A stretch of DNA of 36,944 nucleotides, taken from Bdellovibrio sp. (GTDB lineage Bacteria; Bdellovibrionota; Bacteriovoracia; Bacteriovoracales; Bacteriovoracaceae). Positions 15,813 to 23,853 of the stretch are shown here, in pieces (the stretch's first letter is position 1; each line of letters starts with the position of its first letter). The notes under the pieces are model-generated. The model saw nothing but the letters and a program-made list of their open reading frames with translations, was not told where the DNA came from and made no database searches. A program made the translations under genes and the position numbers. Location of the stretch: contig DYOQ01000003.1 of assembly GCA_020720455.1 (NCBI GenBank), forward strand, positions 1 to 36,944. The letters run 5' to 3'.

Positions 15813-17456
15813 TTAATACTTAAATGAACTTCCACCAATAAACTCTTTAAGTAGTGAATTTTTTGGTGCCATGTCTGGGTCTATTGGTAGAAAGTATGAG
15901 AGAAATTTTAGAAGTCTTCTCGCTTCAACATAGCTTGAGTCAGTAGTAGGGACTTTTAGTAGTTCTTTTTCGGCATCTTTTTTTAGTACTGATAGCTCAT
16001 AAAAAAGAGAAGAGTTAAAAATGATATCAGCTTCTTCTTGAAGAGGAAAAATATATTTTTCTTCACCTGCTCTTACAGAGTGCCAACGTCCAAGTGTTTC
16101 GCCTGCACTGTATCCTCTAAAAAAACTGTCTCTTACAATTCTTCTAAGTACCCTAGTATCGGTTGCAGGAATTCTGTCGTGATCGTGAAGATTTAACTGA
16201 GTAAGAGGGGAAATATAAATTTTAAACTTGTCTTTTTTATCGATAGAGGATGTTAGTCTTGGGTTTAACCCGTGAATTCCTTCAATAATTATAATCTGAT
16301 TAGCAAGTAGCGTTAACGTTTCTCCAGGAGATCTACTTCCCGTTTGAAAATTAAATTTAGGAATGACGACAGTTTTGCCTTCAAGTAAATCTTTTAATTG
16401 TTGATTGAAAAGGTTTAGGTCGAGCGCCTCTAGTGCCTCAAAATCGTAGTTGCCATGTTCATCTTTTGGAGTCTCTTCTCTGCTTTTAAAATAGTGATCA
16501 AGAGATATTGTAATTGGTTTAATTCCATTTACTCGTAGTTGAACCTCCAATCTTTTTGAAAATGTTGTTTTCCCAGATGAGGATGGGCCTGCAATTAGCA
16601 CTACTCTTGGCATGTGTTCTTGCTTTGTAATTCTATCTGCAATTTCAGCTACCTTTTTTTCGTGTAAAGCTTCTGCAATTTTAATTAGATCATTAATTCC
16701 ACCACTCATGATGTGGCCATTTAGATCTCCGACAGTTCTAACTTTTAAAATTTTACTCCACCGTTGGTATTCATCGAAGCTTTCAAAGATTTTAGTTTTT
16801 TTTAGCTGAACTTTTTGAGTAGATTCTGGTGAGTCCATTAAAATTACAAGTCCATCAGCAAATTTTTGCAAGTCAAATTTATCGATGAACCGAGTATTTG
16901 GTAGTATAGGTAAATAAAGTACTTCTTCAATATCTTCTAGTTTATAAGTTTTAAAAGCGTTTGGTGGGTGAAATTTAAAAAGATTGGTAACATCTTTTCT
17001 TCCTTGTCTTGCCATTCTTTGTAGCGAGACATCCCAATCATCAAGACATCTTTCAATTGGTATCCAGCCATTAACAAGTGCCATCATATGACCTTTGAGA
17101 TCATCGATCTCTTTATTAGTTAGTGGGCGTGGAGATATCTCTGCATATAATCCATCATGAATCGAGTGTTGGATGAAAACATCTAGCTTAGGGAATTTTG
17201 TTTTAAACGCTATGATAAAAAGAAAAAGGACGCTATTTTCATACACCCTTTTTCCCTGGATGGAATTAAGTGTTATTACGTCTAGTACTGTGTCGACACG
17301 AATAGGTTTGTTAATTCCAGTGAAGTGGCCATTGATAATTACTGCTACGGGATCTTTGATAGGGAGATCATATTTATTGATCAAATCAAGTAGGGTTGAC
17401 CCCGGTGCTATTTGGTACTCTTTGCCATGATATTTTACGTTTACTAATCCTTTCAT
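15813..17456 (-). CDS. TGS/ThrRS-like + uridine kinase-like fusion protein
   Basis: 547 residues. Residues 1-65 form a TGS-like beta-grasp domain (APGSTLLDLI). About 75-270 resembles the threonyl-tRNA synthetase second additional domain, including HSIHDGLYAEI at 97-107. About 283-510 is a P-loop kinase of the uridine kinase/phosphoribulokinase group: Walker A GPSSSGKTT (290-298), SLDHYF (318-323), DFEALEALDL (338-347), IIIEGIHGLNP. This layout is a known bacterial family labelled uridine kinase or nucleoside kinase. Phosphorylation of a nucleoside is expected; the role of the ThrRS-like part is unclear. The ATG at 17456 is chosen over TTG 17474, though neither has a good ribosome site. Confidence 0.85.
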   Translation of the reverse strand: MKGLVNVKYHGKEYQIAPGSTLLDLINKYDLPIKDPVAVIINGHFTGINKPIRVDTVLDVITLNSIQGKRVYENSVLFLFIIAFKTKFPKLDVFIQHSIHDGLYAEISPRPLTNKEIDDLKGHMMALVNGWIPIERCLDDWDVSLQRMARQGRKDVTNLFKFHPPNAFKTYKLEDIEEVLYLPILPNTRFIDKFDLQKFADGLVILMDSPESTQKVQLKKTKIFESFDEYQRWSKILKVRTVGDLNGHIMSGGINDLIKIAEALHEKKVAEIADRITKQEHMPRVVLIAGPSSSGKTTFSKRLEVQLRVNGIKPITISLDHYFKSREETPKDEHGNYDFEALEALDLNLFNQQLKDLLEGKTVVIPKFNFQTGSRSPGETLTLLANQIIIIEGIHGLNPRLTSSIDKKDKFKIYISPLTQLNLHDHDRIPATDTRVLRRIVRDSFFRGYSAGETLGRWHSVRAGEEKYIFPLQEEADIIFNSSLFYELSVLKKDAEKELLKVPTTDSSYVEARRLLKFLSYFLPIDPDMAPKNSLLKEFIGGSSFKY

Positions 17457-17509
17457 GGCTAAAATGCTAAGCAATCTGAGCTACAAAATCAAGAATGGAA
17501 AATAATCCC

Positions 17510-17538
17510 TTTTCAAGAGTATATTTGCACCATATAAT
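17510..17538 (+). promoter_or_regulatory. sigma-70 promoter of the small membrane protein gene
   Basis: -10 TATAAT (17533-17538) is perfect; -35 TTTTCA (17510-17515) matches four of six bases at 17-base spacing. The start point would be near 17545, leaving a short leader with AAGGAGGGG before GTG 17561. Confidence 0.6.
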
Positions 17539-17560
17539 TTATTAGTTACAAGGAGGGGTT

Positions 17561-17746
17561 GTGACAAAGGATAAAGCTGAAAAAAGAAGAAAACGAGAGA
17601 TGAAGCTTAAGCATGAGAAGATGTATCAAGAGCAAAAATCTGCTACTGGGTCATCTGTTAGCAAGACCGAGGTTAGTCTTAAAATTTATCTAATGGTAGC
17701 AATAGTTTTTGCGACAGCATTTTTTGTATTTTATAACATGAGATAA
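17561..17746 (+). CDS. small C-tail-anchored membrane protein
   Basis: 61 residues. A strongly basic, charged N-terminal half (KDKAEKRRKREMKLKHEK) is followed by one hydrophobic helix (about 41-58) and a terminal MR. Topology would be N-terminus in the cytosol with a C-terminal anchor. No family recognised; the basic part could touch nucleic acid or anionic lipid. The GTG start has a very strong AAGGAGGGG ribosome site and the gene has its own promoter, so I am confident it is expressed. It stands alone, convergent with the next gene 7 bases on. Confidence 0.75.
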   Translation: MTKDKAEKRRKREMKLKHEKMYQEQKSATGSSVSKTEVSLKIYLMVAIVFATAFFVFYNMR

Positions 17747-17753
17747 ATCGCCA

Positions 17754-18332
17754 TTATCTGTAAACTTTTTGTTCAAGTTGGATGCTATTTACCCAAATTA
17801 CTTCTATTGATTTTTTGTTATCATCTTTTATATTACTAGAAATGGTTTTTTCTCCTCGGGAGAGCGTTGCTCTTTGTCCGACTATTTTGATTGAACTATT
17901 TTCAGTGATATTTCTTAAGCCAGATTGAACAATTTCTGAATTGCTATACATTTCTAGCGTAGCGTACGTTTCTGCGTTTAAAATTTTATTTTTATATTTT
18001 TCATGTATTCGAGTTGTAGGATCTAATGAAAAATTTCCCCAGCCAGCAATAATAGAGTAAGGGCCGACATCATTGATACTTCTTTTGACAATAATTGCTA
18101 TTCCACTAAAAACTATTTTTTCAGCAAGCGTGATATTTATTTTTTTTCCACTAATTTCAGTAATAAGTTGTGACGATTTAGAGCTTGAGAGACTGTTTGC
18201 CTTACTAAAAGGGCCAAACCCTTTTTGAACTTGAACGACATCTTTAGTTGGAAACACGCCTGGTCCAAAACGGTTCATAATGTCAGAAATTGCATAACCT
18301 ACGCATGCTAGTAGTACTATCCATCTAATCAT
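17754..18332 (-). CDS. membrane-anchored protein of unknown function
   Basis: 192 residues from the ATG at 18332: an N-terminal hydrophobic anchor (about 2-16, IRWIVLLACVGYAIS), a short linker and a soluble beta-rich domain, probably periplasmic. Notable blocks are GPYSIIAGWGNFSLDPTTRI in the middle and the Ser/Thr/Lys-rich C-terminus. I recognise no family. The frame is open upstream to a TTG at 18389 that would add 19 residues; the ATG is preferred because it puts the hydrophobic segment at the start, but no ribosome site decides it. It is divergent from the membrane-protein/vWA/chemoreceptor operon, with palindromes in the shared upstream region. Confidence 0.55.
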   Translation of the reverse strand: MIRWIVLLACVGYAISDIMNRFGPGVFPTKDVVQVQKGFGPFSKANSLSSSKSSQLITEISGKKINITLAEKIVFSGIAIIVKRSINDVGPYSIIAGWGNFSLDPTTRIHEKYKNKILNAETYATLEMYSNSEIVQSGLRNITENSSIKIVGQRATLSRGEKTISSNIKDDNKKSIEVIWVNSIQLEQKVYR

Positions 18333-18413
18333 TATAATTGTGCCCAGTATGTTTATCTCAAGAGTATTGGAGATTGTTGATCTTATCAAAAGGGGGGCAT
18401 TTTTTGCCCGACT

Positions 18414-18434
18414 CCAAACAGGTTATCTGTTTGG
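18414..18434. repeat. 8-base inverted repeat in divergent intergenic region
   Basis: CCAAACAG (18414-18421) and CTGTTTGG (18427-18434) are perfect inverted arms around GTTAT. A second small palindrome, GCAAC-TT-GTTGC, follows at once (18435-18446 region). They lie between two divergent genes, 54 bases before ATG 18488, so a regulator-binding site is plausible. No T-run follows, so it is not a typical terminator. Confidence 0.4.
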
Positions 18435-18487
18435 CAACTTGTTGCTAGAATATATCTGTTAAGCAACTGTAACGGAAGGATTTTTTA

Positions 18488-19681
18488 ATGAACAATCTAG
18501 AACAACTGTTCCCTGAGAATTTGCGTTTTATTTATCACACAATTTTTTTTCCAACAACTTGGATGGAGTGGGTTACTCAGCAACAAGGGTATAGCTTTAT
18601 TCTATGTTTAATTTTTTTAGTTTTGCCGATTCTTCTTTTTATTGTTGCTTCGATTTCTACTGCGCTATCATTAATTTTTTTTCTCTTTCGCTCTAATCGG
18701 ACAAGTTTCATGGCCTCAATTATGATCTCATGGATTGATGGAGGGAAATCAGTTCTGTTATACTGGTCTGGGATTTTTAAATTTCTATTTTTTACAATCG
18801 GTTGGATTGGTGCTGCGTTTAGGATTTTTGTATATGGAGTGTTTCAAACAGTTAAAGATGTTATTTTTTCCCCGTTAACATTTTTATTACATCTAATAAA
18901 AGGTTATGCAAGGCCAGGTATCCCGTGGATTGCAGTATTAATGACACTTCTTTGGATCTGTGTTGAAGGGGCGGCGTTTACATTTTTTAGCATGCATCTA
19001 GTATTAGATACTGTTTCTGCTATGACAGAATTGCAGATAAGTCCTGTTTATCTAGCACCCATTATGTTTGTTTGCATATCATTGGTAGTCGGCGGAAGCT
19101 TTGCTTTAATGCATGTCCTTGTTGACGCTATAAAGCAACGAAGGATTTTTAACATCATCAAGTTGCTTCTGATTGAGGGTGTTGTTATGGGATTAGAGGT
19201 ACTTTTCTTTTATAAAGAGTTTGTCCACTCAGCTCTTTCGCAACTTTCTCAAATGACTGAAGAGAGCGGATTTGTTCCAGGGTTTATAACGATTCTTGTT
19301 TTGGCCGCTGCTGCTTGGTCTGGTATTAGGGCCGTTACGTGGTTTTTATTTGCAAGATACGGAACACCAACACTACTTCTTATTATATCAAGAGAGGGGA
19401 TAGATGAGAGCATGGGTAAAAAAGGTAAACCTTTAATAGGAGCACCTCTTACATGGATAAAAGAGATTACTGCAACTCTGCAAGGGGAGTTGGACTGGTT
19501 TTCTAAAAAAGGAGAGGAGATTACCGCTGCTTTTATTTTGCCACCAATTCAAGTAATTGCAGCAATGATTAATTTTATCATGGTGTTACTTACAGGGAAG
19601 TTTTTATTTAACTTACCAATTAAGAGTATGAGTGATCTGAAAGATACAAAACAGATGCTTGGGCAGGTAGCTGATGAGTAG
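18488..19681 (+). CDS. polytopic membrane protein of unknown function
   Basis: 397 residues with roughly seven to eight hydrophobic segments (about 36-68, 94-118, 145-172, 187-212, 222-242, 262-290, 346-376) and few charged loops. It resembles an inner-membrane protein without transporter motifs I recognise. GGAAGGA precedes the ATG. The end overlaps the vWA lipoprotein gene by 8 bases, and a chemoreceptor gene follows, so the three form one translationally coupled operon. By analogy with other membrane-protein/vWA pairs, it may be a membrane platform whose periplasmic side contacts the vWA protein; that is inference. Confidence 0.65.
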   Translation: MNNLEQLFPENLRFIYHTIFFPTTWMEWVTQQQGYSFILCLIFLVLPILLFIVASISTALSLIFFLFRSNRTSFMASIMISWIDGGKSVLLYWSGIFKFLFFTIGWIGAAFRIFVYGVFQTVKDVIFSPLTFLLHLIKGYARPGIPWIAVLMTLLWICVEGAAFTFFSMHLVLDTVSAMTELQISPVYLAPIMFVCISLVVGGSFALMHVLVDAIKQRRIFNIIKLLLIEGVVMGLEVLFFYKEFVHSALSQLSQMTEESGFVPGFITILVLAAAAWSGIRAVTWFLFARYGTPTLLLIISREGIDESMGKKGKPLIGAPLTWIKEITATLQGELDWFSKKGEEITAAFILPPIQVIAAMINFIMVLLTGKFLFNLPIKSMSDLKDTKQMLGQVADE

Positions 19682-20426
19682 AATATTAGCAGTAGTATTT
19701 CTTTTTTGCTTACAACTTGTTTCTTGCAAATTAGACGATTTTCAGAGTGAGAGAAGAAACGAGATCATGTTTATAGGAATAGATGTAAGTGGTTCATTTA
19801 CTAAAACGGATCTTTTTAAGGATGGTGTAAGTTTTTTATCACACTATATACATGGCCATTTATCAAATAAAGGGAACTTAAGTAATTTAAAAGATCTTTA
19901 TGTTGGTGGTATTGGAGGCAACCAAAAAGAGGAGCCTCAGTCTTTTTTTCCTATTCATGACTTTGCCGGAAAAACGCCTGAGGAGATTGAAAAAAAATTG
20001 AAATTAGAATTTGCTAATCAAAAAGATAATCTGACAGATTTTAATACGTTCTTTGAAAGAACGAAGACGATTGTGAAGCAAAAAAATTTAACTCTGTTAC
20101 CACTTTCTATGGTTTTGTTAACAGATGGTGTTCCAGAGATTGAGGGTGATAAATCAAAAAAAGCTGTGAAGCAGGCTTACTCTAAAATTGATATGTCTCC
20201 ACTTGAGAATCTCACAAAAGAGGTCACGTTAAGGATGTTATATATTGGGCCCAAAGTAGGGTTCAATTGGAGAAATTATGTTCCAACCAATAAAATTCGT
20301 GTCTGGACAGTTGAACCGAAGGTTATGTATGGATGGAAAGAACAGTTAAAAAGAAATGGTCAAGAAGGGCTGTGGAAATGGATTGGTGACAATATTGATT
20401 TGAAAGTTAGGTCTCGTGGGATTTAG
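19674..20426 (+). CDS. vWA-domain lipoprotein
   Basis: 250 residues. Lipobox LVSC puts the lipidated Cys at residue 18. The domain starts FIGIDVSGSF (33-42), where D37-x-S39-x-S41 is the MIDAS metal-ion motif of von Willebrand factor A domains. The later VLLTDGVPE (147-155, D151) is the fifth-strand TDG motif. vWA domains bind protein ligands through the metal ion. The lipid anchor places it on the periplasmic side of the inner or outer membrane. The ATG lies inside the end of the membrane-protein gene (8-base overlap) with GCAGG upstream, and the chemoreceptor gene starts 14 bases after its stop. Confidence 0.75.
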   Translation: MSRILAVVFLFCLQLVSCKLDDFQSERRNEIMFIGIDVSGSFTKTDLFKDGVSFLSHYIHGHLSNKGNLSNLKDLYVGGIGGNQKEEPQSFFPIHDFAGKTPEEIEKKLKLEFANQKDNLTDFNTFFERTKTIVKQKNLTLLPLSMVLLTDGVPEIEGDKSKKAVKQAYSKIDMSPLENLTKEVTLRMLYIGPKVGFNWRNYVPTNKIRVWTVEPKVMYGWKEQLKRNGQEGLWKWIGDNIDLKVRSRGI

Positions 20427-20440
20427 AATACGGAGAGTTG

Positions 20441-22333
20441 ATGAAAACCTGGAGTTTAAGTAAAAAAATAGTGGTTTCATTAGTCGTTGTTATGCTTGTT
20501 ATGACGATTGTATTATCAGTTGTAGTTGTTGTCGGAGTAACCAGTAGTCAAAATAGTGTACAACGGCCACTAGTTGAACTGATTGAAAAAAGACAGCAAC
20601 AAATTGCAAAAAATGATAAGGACTTAATCGATAATGAGGCAGACTCAAAGGTGGATTTGTTGGTGGCCCTTGGTGGTTACTTTGTAGCAAATTATAATTA
20701 TGAGGCATTAACGAATATTGCTACGGTGCTTGAGCAGTCTCCAGAAGTTGCTAAGGTTTTGTTTATAGATATTCAAGGGAAGGTGATGGTTGATACCAAA
20801 AAAGCTTACGATGAAAAGAGTAGTGATATTCGTATAATTGAGAAAGAGTTCGTTGTTGAAGGGACTAAGATTGGTGCTTTAAAATTTGTTTTAGATTATG
20901 GCCCTTCGATGGTTAAGTTAGGTGAGGATATTAAGAGATCAAAAGAAAAGTTGGGTGAAATTGAAGATAGTGTAAATAGTAAAAAAAGTTTTTTTGTTGT
21001 GGCATCAACTGGCGGCATGGTCTTGGCATTTATTCTATTTTCAGTTCTAGCAATGTTATTTTTTAGAACGACTGTGATTAAGTTTCTGATAGAGTTATCG
21101 AGGACCTTAGAGCGTGTAGCTTCCAAGGTTGATCAGAAATCCATGGAGACTAAGGCCGCAGGAAAAAAATTGGCAGCCTCTTCAAGTGAGCAAATATCAT
21201 CATTGCATATATGTATTTCAGCTATTGAAGAGATGCAGTCACTTGTTGCGCAGACTGAAGGGAGTACTAAGAATTCATTAAATGTAATTAAGGGCGTTAC
21301 GGGTCTTACGGATGACGGGACGAAGGCCATGGGCAGACTTGGAAATGCGATGGAGCATTTTGAAGCATTTGGTACTAAGTTGCAAGAGGTAGTGGATGTA
21401 ATCAACGATATATCAACTAGGACAAAAGTTATTAACGATATTGTTTTTAAAACACAACTCTTGTCATTTAACGCTTCAATTGAGGCAGCAAGGGCAGGGC
21501 AACATGGCCGAGGCTTTTCTGTTGTTGCTGAAGAGGTTGGAAAGCTTGCTAAAATTAGTGGTAGTGCTGCAGCTGATATTCGTCAGTTATTAGAAAAGAG
21601 TAAGGCAAGAGTTCAAGCGCTTGTTGAGATTACAACGAGTAATATAAAAGAGGGTAAGGATGTCTATAATGATGCACGTGAGATTTTTACTCAGATCTCT
21701 TCGAGTGTAGTTTCGGTTAATTCCAATATTGGTGGCATTGTAACTGCTACAAGTGAACAGGGACAAGGAATACGTCAAGTCAGTGAGACTATTTCTACTG
21801 TGGATGATCTTGCCAATGAAAACTCGAAAGGTGCAAATGAATCACAAAAAATTGCGGAAGAGCTTCTGTTTGCAGTCGATGATTTAAAAAAATTGTTTAA
21901 AGATGTAAATAGTTATGTGTTTGGTGGTAATCGAGAAACTTTTGTGAAAGATGTTGTTGGTGATGAAAATAGTATGAATGAGTTATCAGATTTTGATAAT
22001 GATAATGATTATGATTATCAGAGTGAGCGTGAAGACGAAGATGAGAATAGTGTAGAAGCAGACTCGGAGAGAGCAACAGTTAGCTTAGGGACATCTACAG
22101 ATTATAAGAGTTTTGACGAGCTTGGAATTCCATCTGCAGATGAATTTCATGGAGATCACTCATGCCAAGAGAGAAAAAAAGATGTGCATAGTTCTAAACC
22201 TGGAGATGGTGAGAGTAAAAAACTAGATAAGATTATAAACGATCTTGTTAAGAAAACTCACTCGTCAATCCATATAGAACAAGAACCAGCTGTAGTTGAA
22301 GAGTTGAAAAAAATAGATCCAGATGATTTTTAA
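20441..22333 (+). CDS. methyl-accepting chemotaxis protein
   Basis: 630 residues. TM1 about 11-34, periplasmic sensor domain about 35-183 with a PAS/Cache-like segment (VAKVLFIDIQGKVMVDTK at 103-120), TM2 about 184-208, then a cytoplasmic coiled coil. The receptor tip, which binds CheA and CheW, is clear: FKTQLLSFNASIEAARAGQ (336-354) and GRGFSVVAEEVGKLAK (356-371). No distinct HAMP domain is obvious after TM2. The C-terminus is unusual: about 150 residues rich in Asp, Glu and Ser (DNDNDYDYQSEREDEDEN), with no NWETF-type CheR pentapeptide at the end. GGAG lies 5 bases before ATG 20441. The vWA lipoprotein gene just upstream suggests that the receptor may sense a state of that envelope complex. 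Confidence 0.92.
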   Translation: MKTWSLSKKIVVSLVVVMLVMTIVLSVVVVVGVTSSQNSVQRPLVELIEKRQQQIAKNDKDLIDNEADSKVDLLVALGGYFVANYNYEALTNIATVLEQSPEVAKVLFIDIQGKVMVDTKKAYDEKSSDIRIIEKEFVVEGTKIGALKFVLDYGPSMVKLGEDIKRSKEKLGEIEDSVNSKKSFFVVASTGGMVLAFILFSVLAMLFFRTTVIKFLIELSRTLERVASKVDQKSMETKAAGKKLAASSSEQISSLHICISAIEEMQSLVAQTEGSTKNSLNVIKGVTGLTDDGTKAMGRLGNAMEHFEAFGTKLQEVVDVINDISTRTKVINDIVFKTQLLSFNASIEAARAGQHGRGFSVVAEEVGKLAKISGSAAADIRQLLEKSKARVQALVEITTSNIKEGKDVYNDAREIFTQISSSVVSVNSNIGGIVTATSEQGQGIRQVSETISTVDDLANENSKGANESQKIAEELLFAVDDLKKLFKDVNSYVFGGNRETFVKDVVGDENSMNELSDFDNDNDYDYQSEREDEDENSVEADSERATVSLGTSTDYKSFDELGIPSADEFHGDHSCQERKKDVHSSKPGDGESKKLDKIINDLVKKTHSSIHIEQEPAVVEELKKIDPDDF

Positions 22334-22336
22334 AGA

Positions 22337-22367
22337 ACCGGCTTCTTTAGAAGAAAAAGAAGCCGGT
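22337..22367. terminator. bidirectional hairpin between convergent genes
   Basis: A perfect 12-base stem, ACCGGCTTCTTT (22337-22348) with AAAGAAGCCGGT (22356-22367) around a 7-base loop, lies between the stops of the chemoreceptor and the subtilase genes. Neither side has a long T-run, so termination may be partial or the hairpin may protect transcript ends. Confidence 0.65.
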
Positions 22368-22383
22368 ATAAATTTAGATATAA

Positions 22384-23676
22384 TTAATTTCTGATATTCA
22401 TTAATGCTCTATAAGCATCAATTCTTCCGCCTGAGACAGTATATTTACTTAACGATCCGTTGTTGACAGATGTGGCAATGACACGTTCTTTAATCTCGAT
22501 TGGAGTTAGATTGGGTTCGTGAGATAGAATTAAGCCGACAATTCCTGCAACAAATGGAGTTGCCATCGATGTTCCAGAGATACTCTGATAACCACCTCCG
22601 GTCCATGTTGAGTAGATGTTACTACCTGGTGCCATTACGTGGACCGATTTTTTTCCATAGTTTGAAAATGATGATTTTGTTCCAGATGAAGCAAATGAAC
22701 CAACTGCAACTAGGTTGTCTAAGTTATAGTTAGCAGGAAATGTTCTCGATGAATCATTGTTGGCATTATCATTTCCAGCGGCAACAACAAAGGTTATCCC
22801 TTTTTCACCTGCGGCCTTAATAGCATCTTTTAGCGCTTGAGAATCCTCATCTCCTCCCCATGAATTTGACATTAGATTTGCACCATTTTTGATTGCATAA
22901 TCGACTGCTCTAATCGCGTCTTCTGTTGTACCTTCATTTCCATTGATAAAACGAATCGGCATTATTTTAACGTTATCCATGACACCGGCCCCACCAGTTT
23001 TGTTATTATGAACGGCACCAATTACGCCAGCACAGTGAGTTCCATGTCCATTTGAATCCATTGGATCACTGTTTTTTCCACCAAAACCAAAGCCGTGAAC
23101 ATCGTCTATGTATCCATTGTTATCATCATCAATACCAAGTCTTCCATTTAGTTCAGCGGTGTTTGTCCAGATGTTTCTTTTTAGATCTGGATGATTGTAG
23201 TCAACCCCTGTGTCGATAACAGCTACTACAATATCGTTATCACCTTTTGTAACGCTCCATGCGTTCTCAGCGTTGATATCTTCCCCTTTTTTTCCAGGCG
23301 AAAAGATTGATCCACCATTAAAACCTGTGTTCTTTAAACCCCATTGTCTGCCGAAATCTTTATCGTTTATGGTTGCTGTCGCCGTATCTATTGCTGGCCG
23401 CTCGCTAAATACGGGAGAGATTCTGTATGTATGATTTAGTTCAATATACTCAACTTCTGGCAAGTTTTTTAGACTACGAATCATTGTTTCAGATGTTTCG
23501 ATTGCAGCATATTCTCCATAGGAGACATTTAGAGGTCTGATATCGCTAATAGCACGAAATCCTCTACTTAAAAAGTTTGTTGAGGCCCCTGGTTTTAATT
23601 TCACAATATAACTGCTAGCAAATGTGAGCTGAGTTGAGATCATTAAGCAGGAAAATAGCATTACTTTGCGTTTCAT
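22384..23676 (-). CDS. secreted subtilisin-like serine protease (S8)
   Basis: 430 residues: signal peptide (about 1-20), an inhibitor-I9-like propeptide (about 21-88, YIVKLKPGAS ... LPEVEYIELNH), then the S8 catalytic domain. The triad is complete: D155 in VIDTGVDYNHPDL, H211 in GHGTHCAG, S370 in GTSMATPFVAG; oxyanion N302 sits in AAGND. The enzyme should be exported and self-processed, degrading protein outside the cytosol, for example prey or debris. An EF-hand-like calcium segment, GIDDDNNGYIDD (181-192), lies inside. GGATG precedes the ATG; a promoter is marked upstream. It is divergent from the porin gene. Confidence 0.95.
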   Translation of the reverse strand: MKRKVMLFSCLMISTQLTFASSYIVKLKPGASTNFLSRGFRAISDIRPLNVSYGEYAAIETSETMIRSLKNLPEVEYIELNHTYRISPVFSERPAIDTATATINDKDFGRQWGLKNTGFNGGSIFSPGKKGEDINAENAWSVTKGDNDIVVAVIDTGVDYNHPDLKRNIWTNTAELNGRLGIDDDNNGYIDDVHGFGFGGKNSDPMDSNGHGTHCAGVIGAVHNNKTGGAGVMDNVKIMPIRFINGNEGTTEDAIRAVDYAIKNGANLMSNSWGGDEDSQALKDAIKAAGEKGITFVVAAGNDNANNDSSRTFPANYNLDNLVAVGSFASSGTKSSFSNYGKKSVHVMAPGSNIYSTWTGGGYQSISGTSMATPFVAGIVGLILSHEPNLTPIEIKERVIATSVNNGSLSKYTVSGGRIDAYRALMNIRN

Positions 23677-23712
23677 AAATTACATCCTTTGTAGTTGTTT
23701 TTTTGATATGGA

Positions 23713-23742
23713 ATTCTAACTAAGTAAAAAATGTTCTGACAA
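23713..23742 (-). promoter_or_regulatory. sigma-70 promoter of the subtilase gene
   Basis: On the minus strand -35 TTGTCA (23737-23742) and -10 TAGAAT (23713-23718) each match five of six consensus bases, 18 bases apart, 37 bases before the ATG. Confidence 0.55.
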
Positions 23743-23797
23743 CAACTGTAAGATTGTTTTAGATATTTGCGTTAACTCTGAGATAAAACCCTCTTTC

Positions 23798-23826
23798 TTG
23801 ACAAAGAATTGGTCATCAATTAGTTT
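23798..23826 (+). promoter_or_regulatory. possible promoter of the porin-like gene
   Basis: A perfect -35 TTGACA (23798-23803) is followed at 17 bases by a poor -10, TAGTTT (23821-23826). The position, about 28 bases before GTG 23854, suits a promoter but the -10 is weak. Confidence 0.35.
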
Positions 23827-23853
23827 ATTTAATCTTTATCAAGAGGTGGAGTT

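Noticed and set aside
18397-18411. GGGCA-TTTT-TGCCC hairpin upstream of the 18488 gene
   Set aside because: The stem is 5 bases and no T-run follows on the plus strand; not a convincing terminator.
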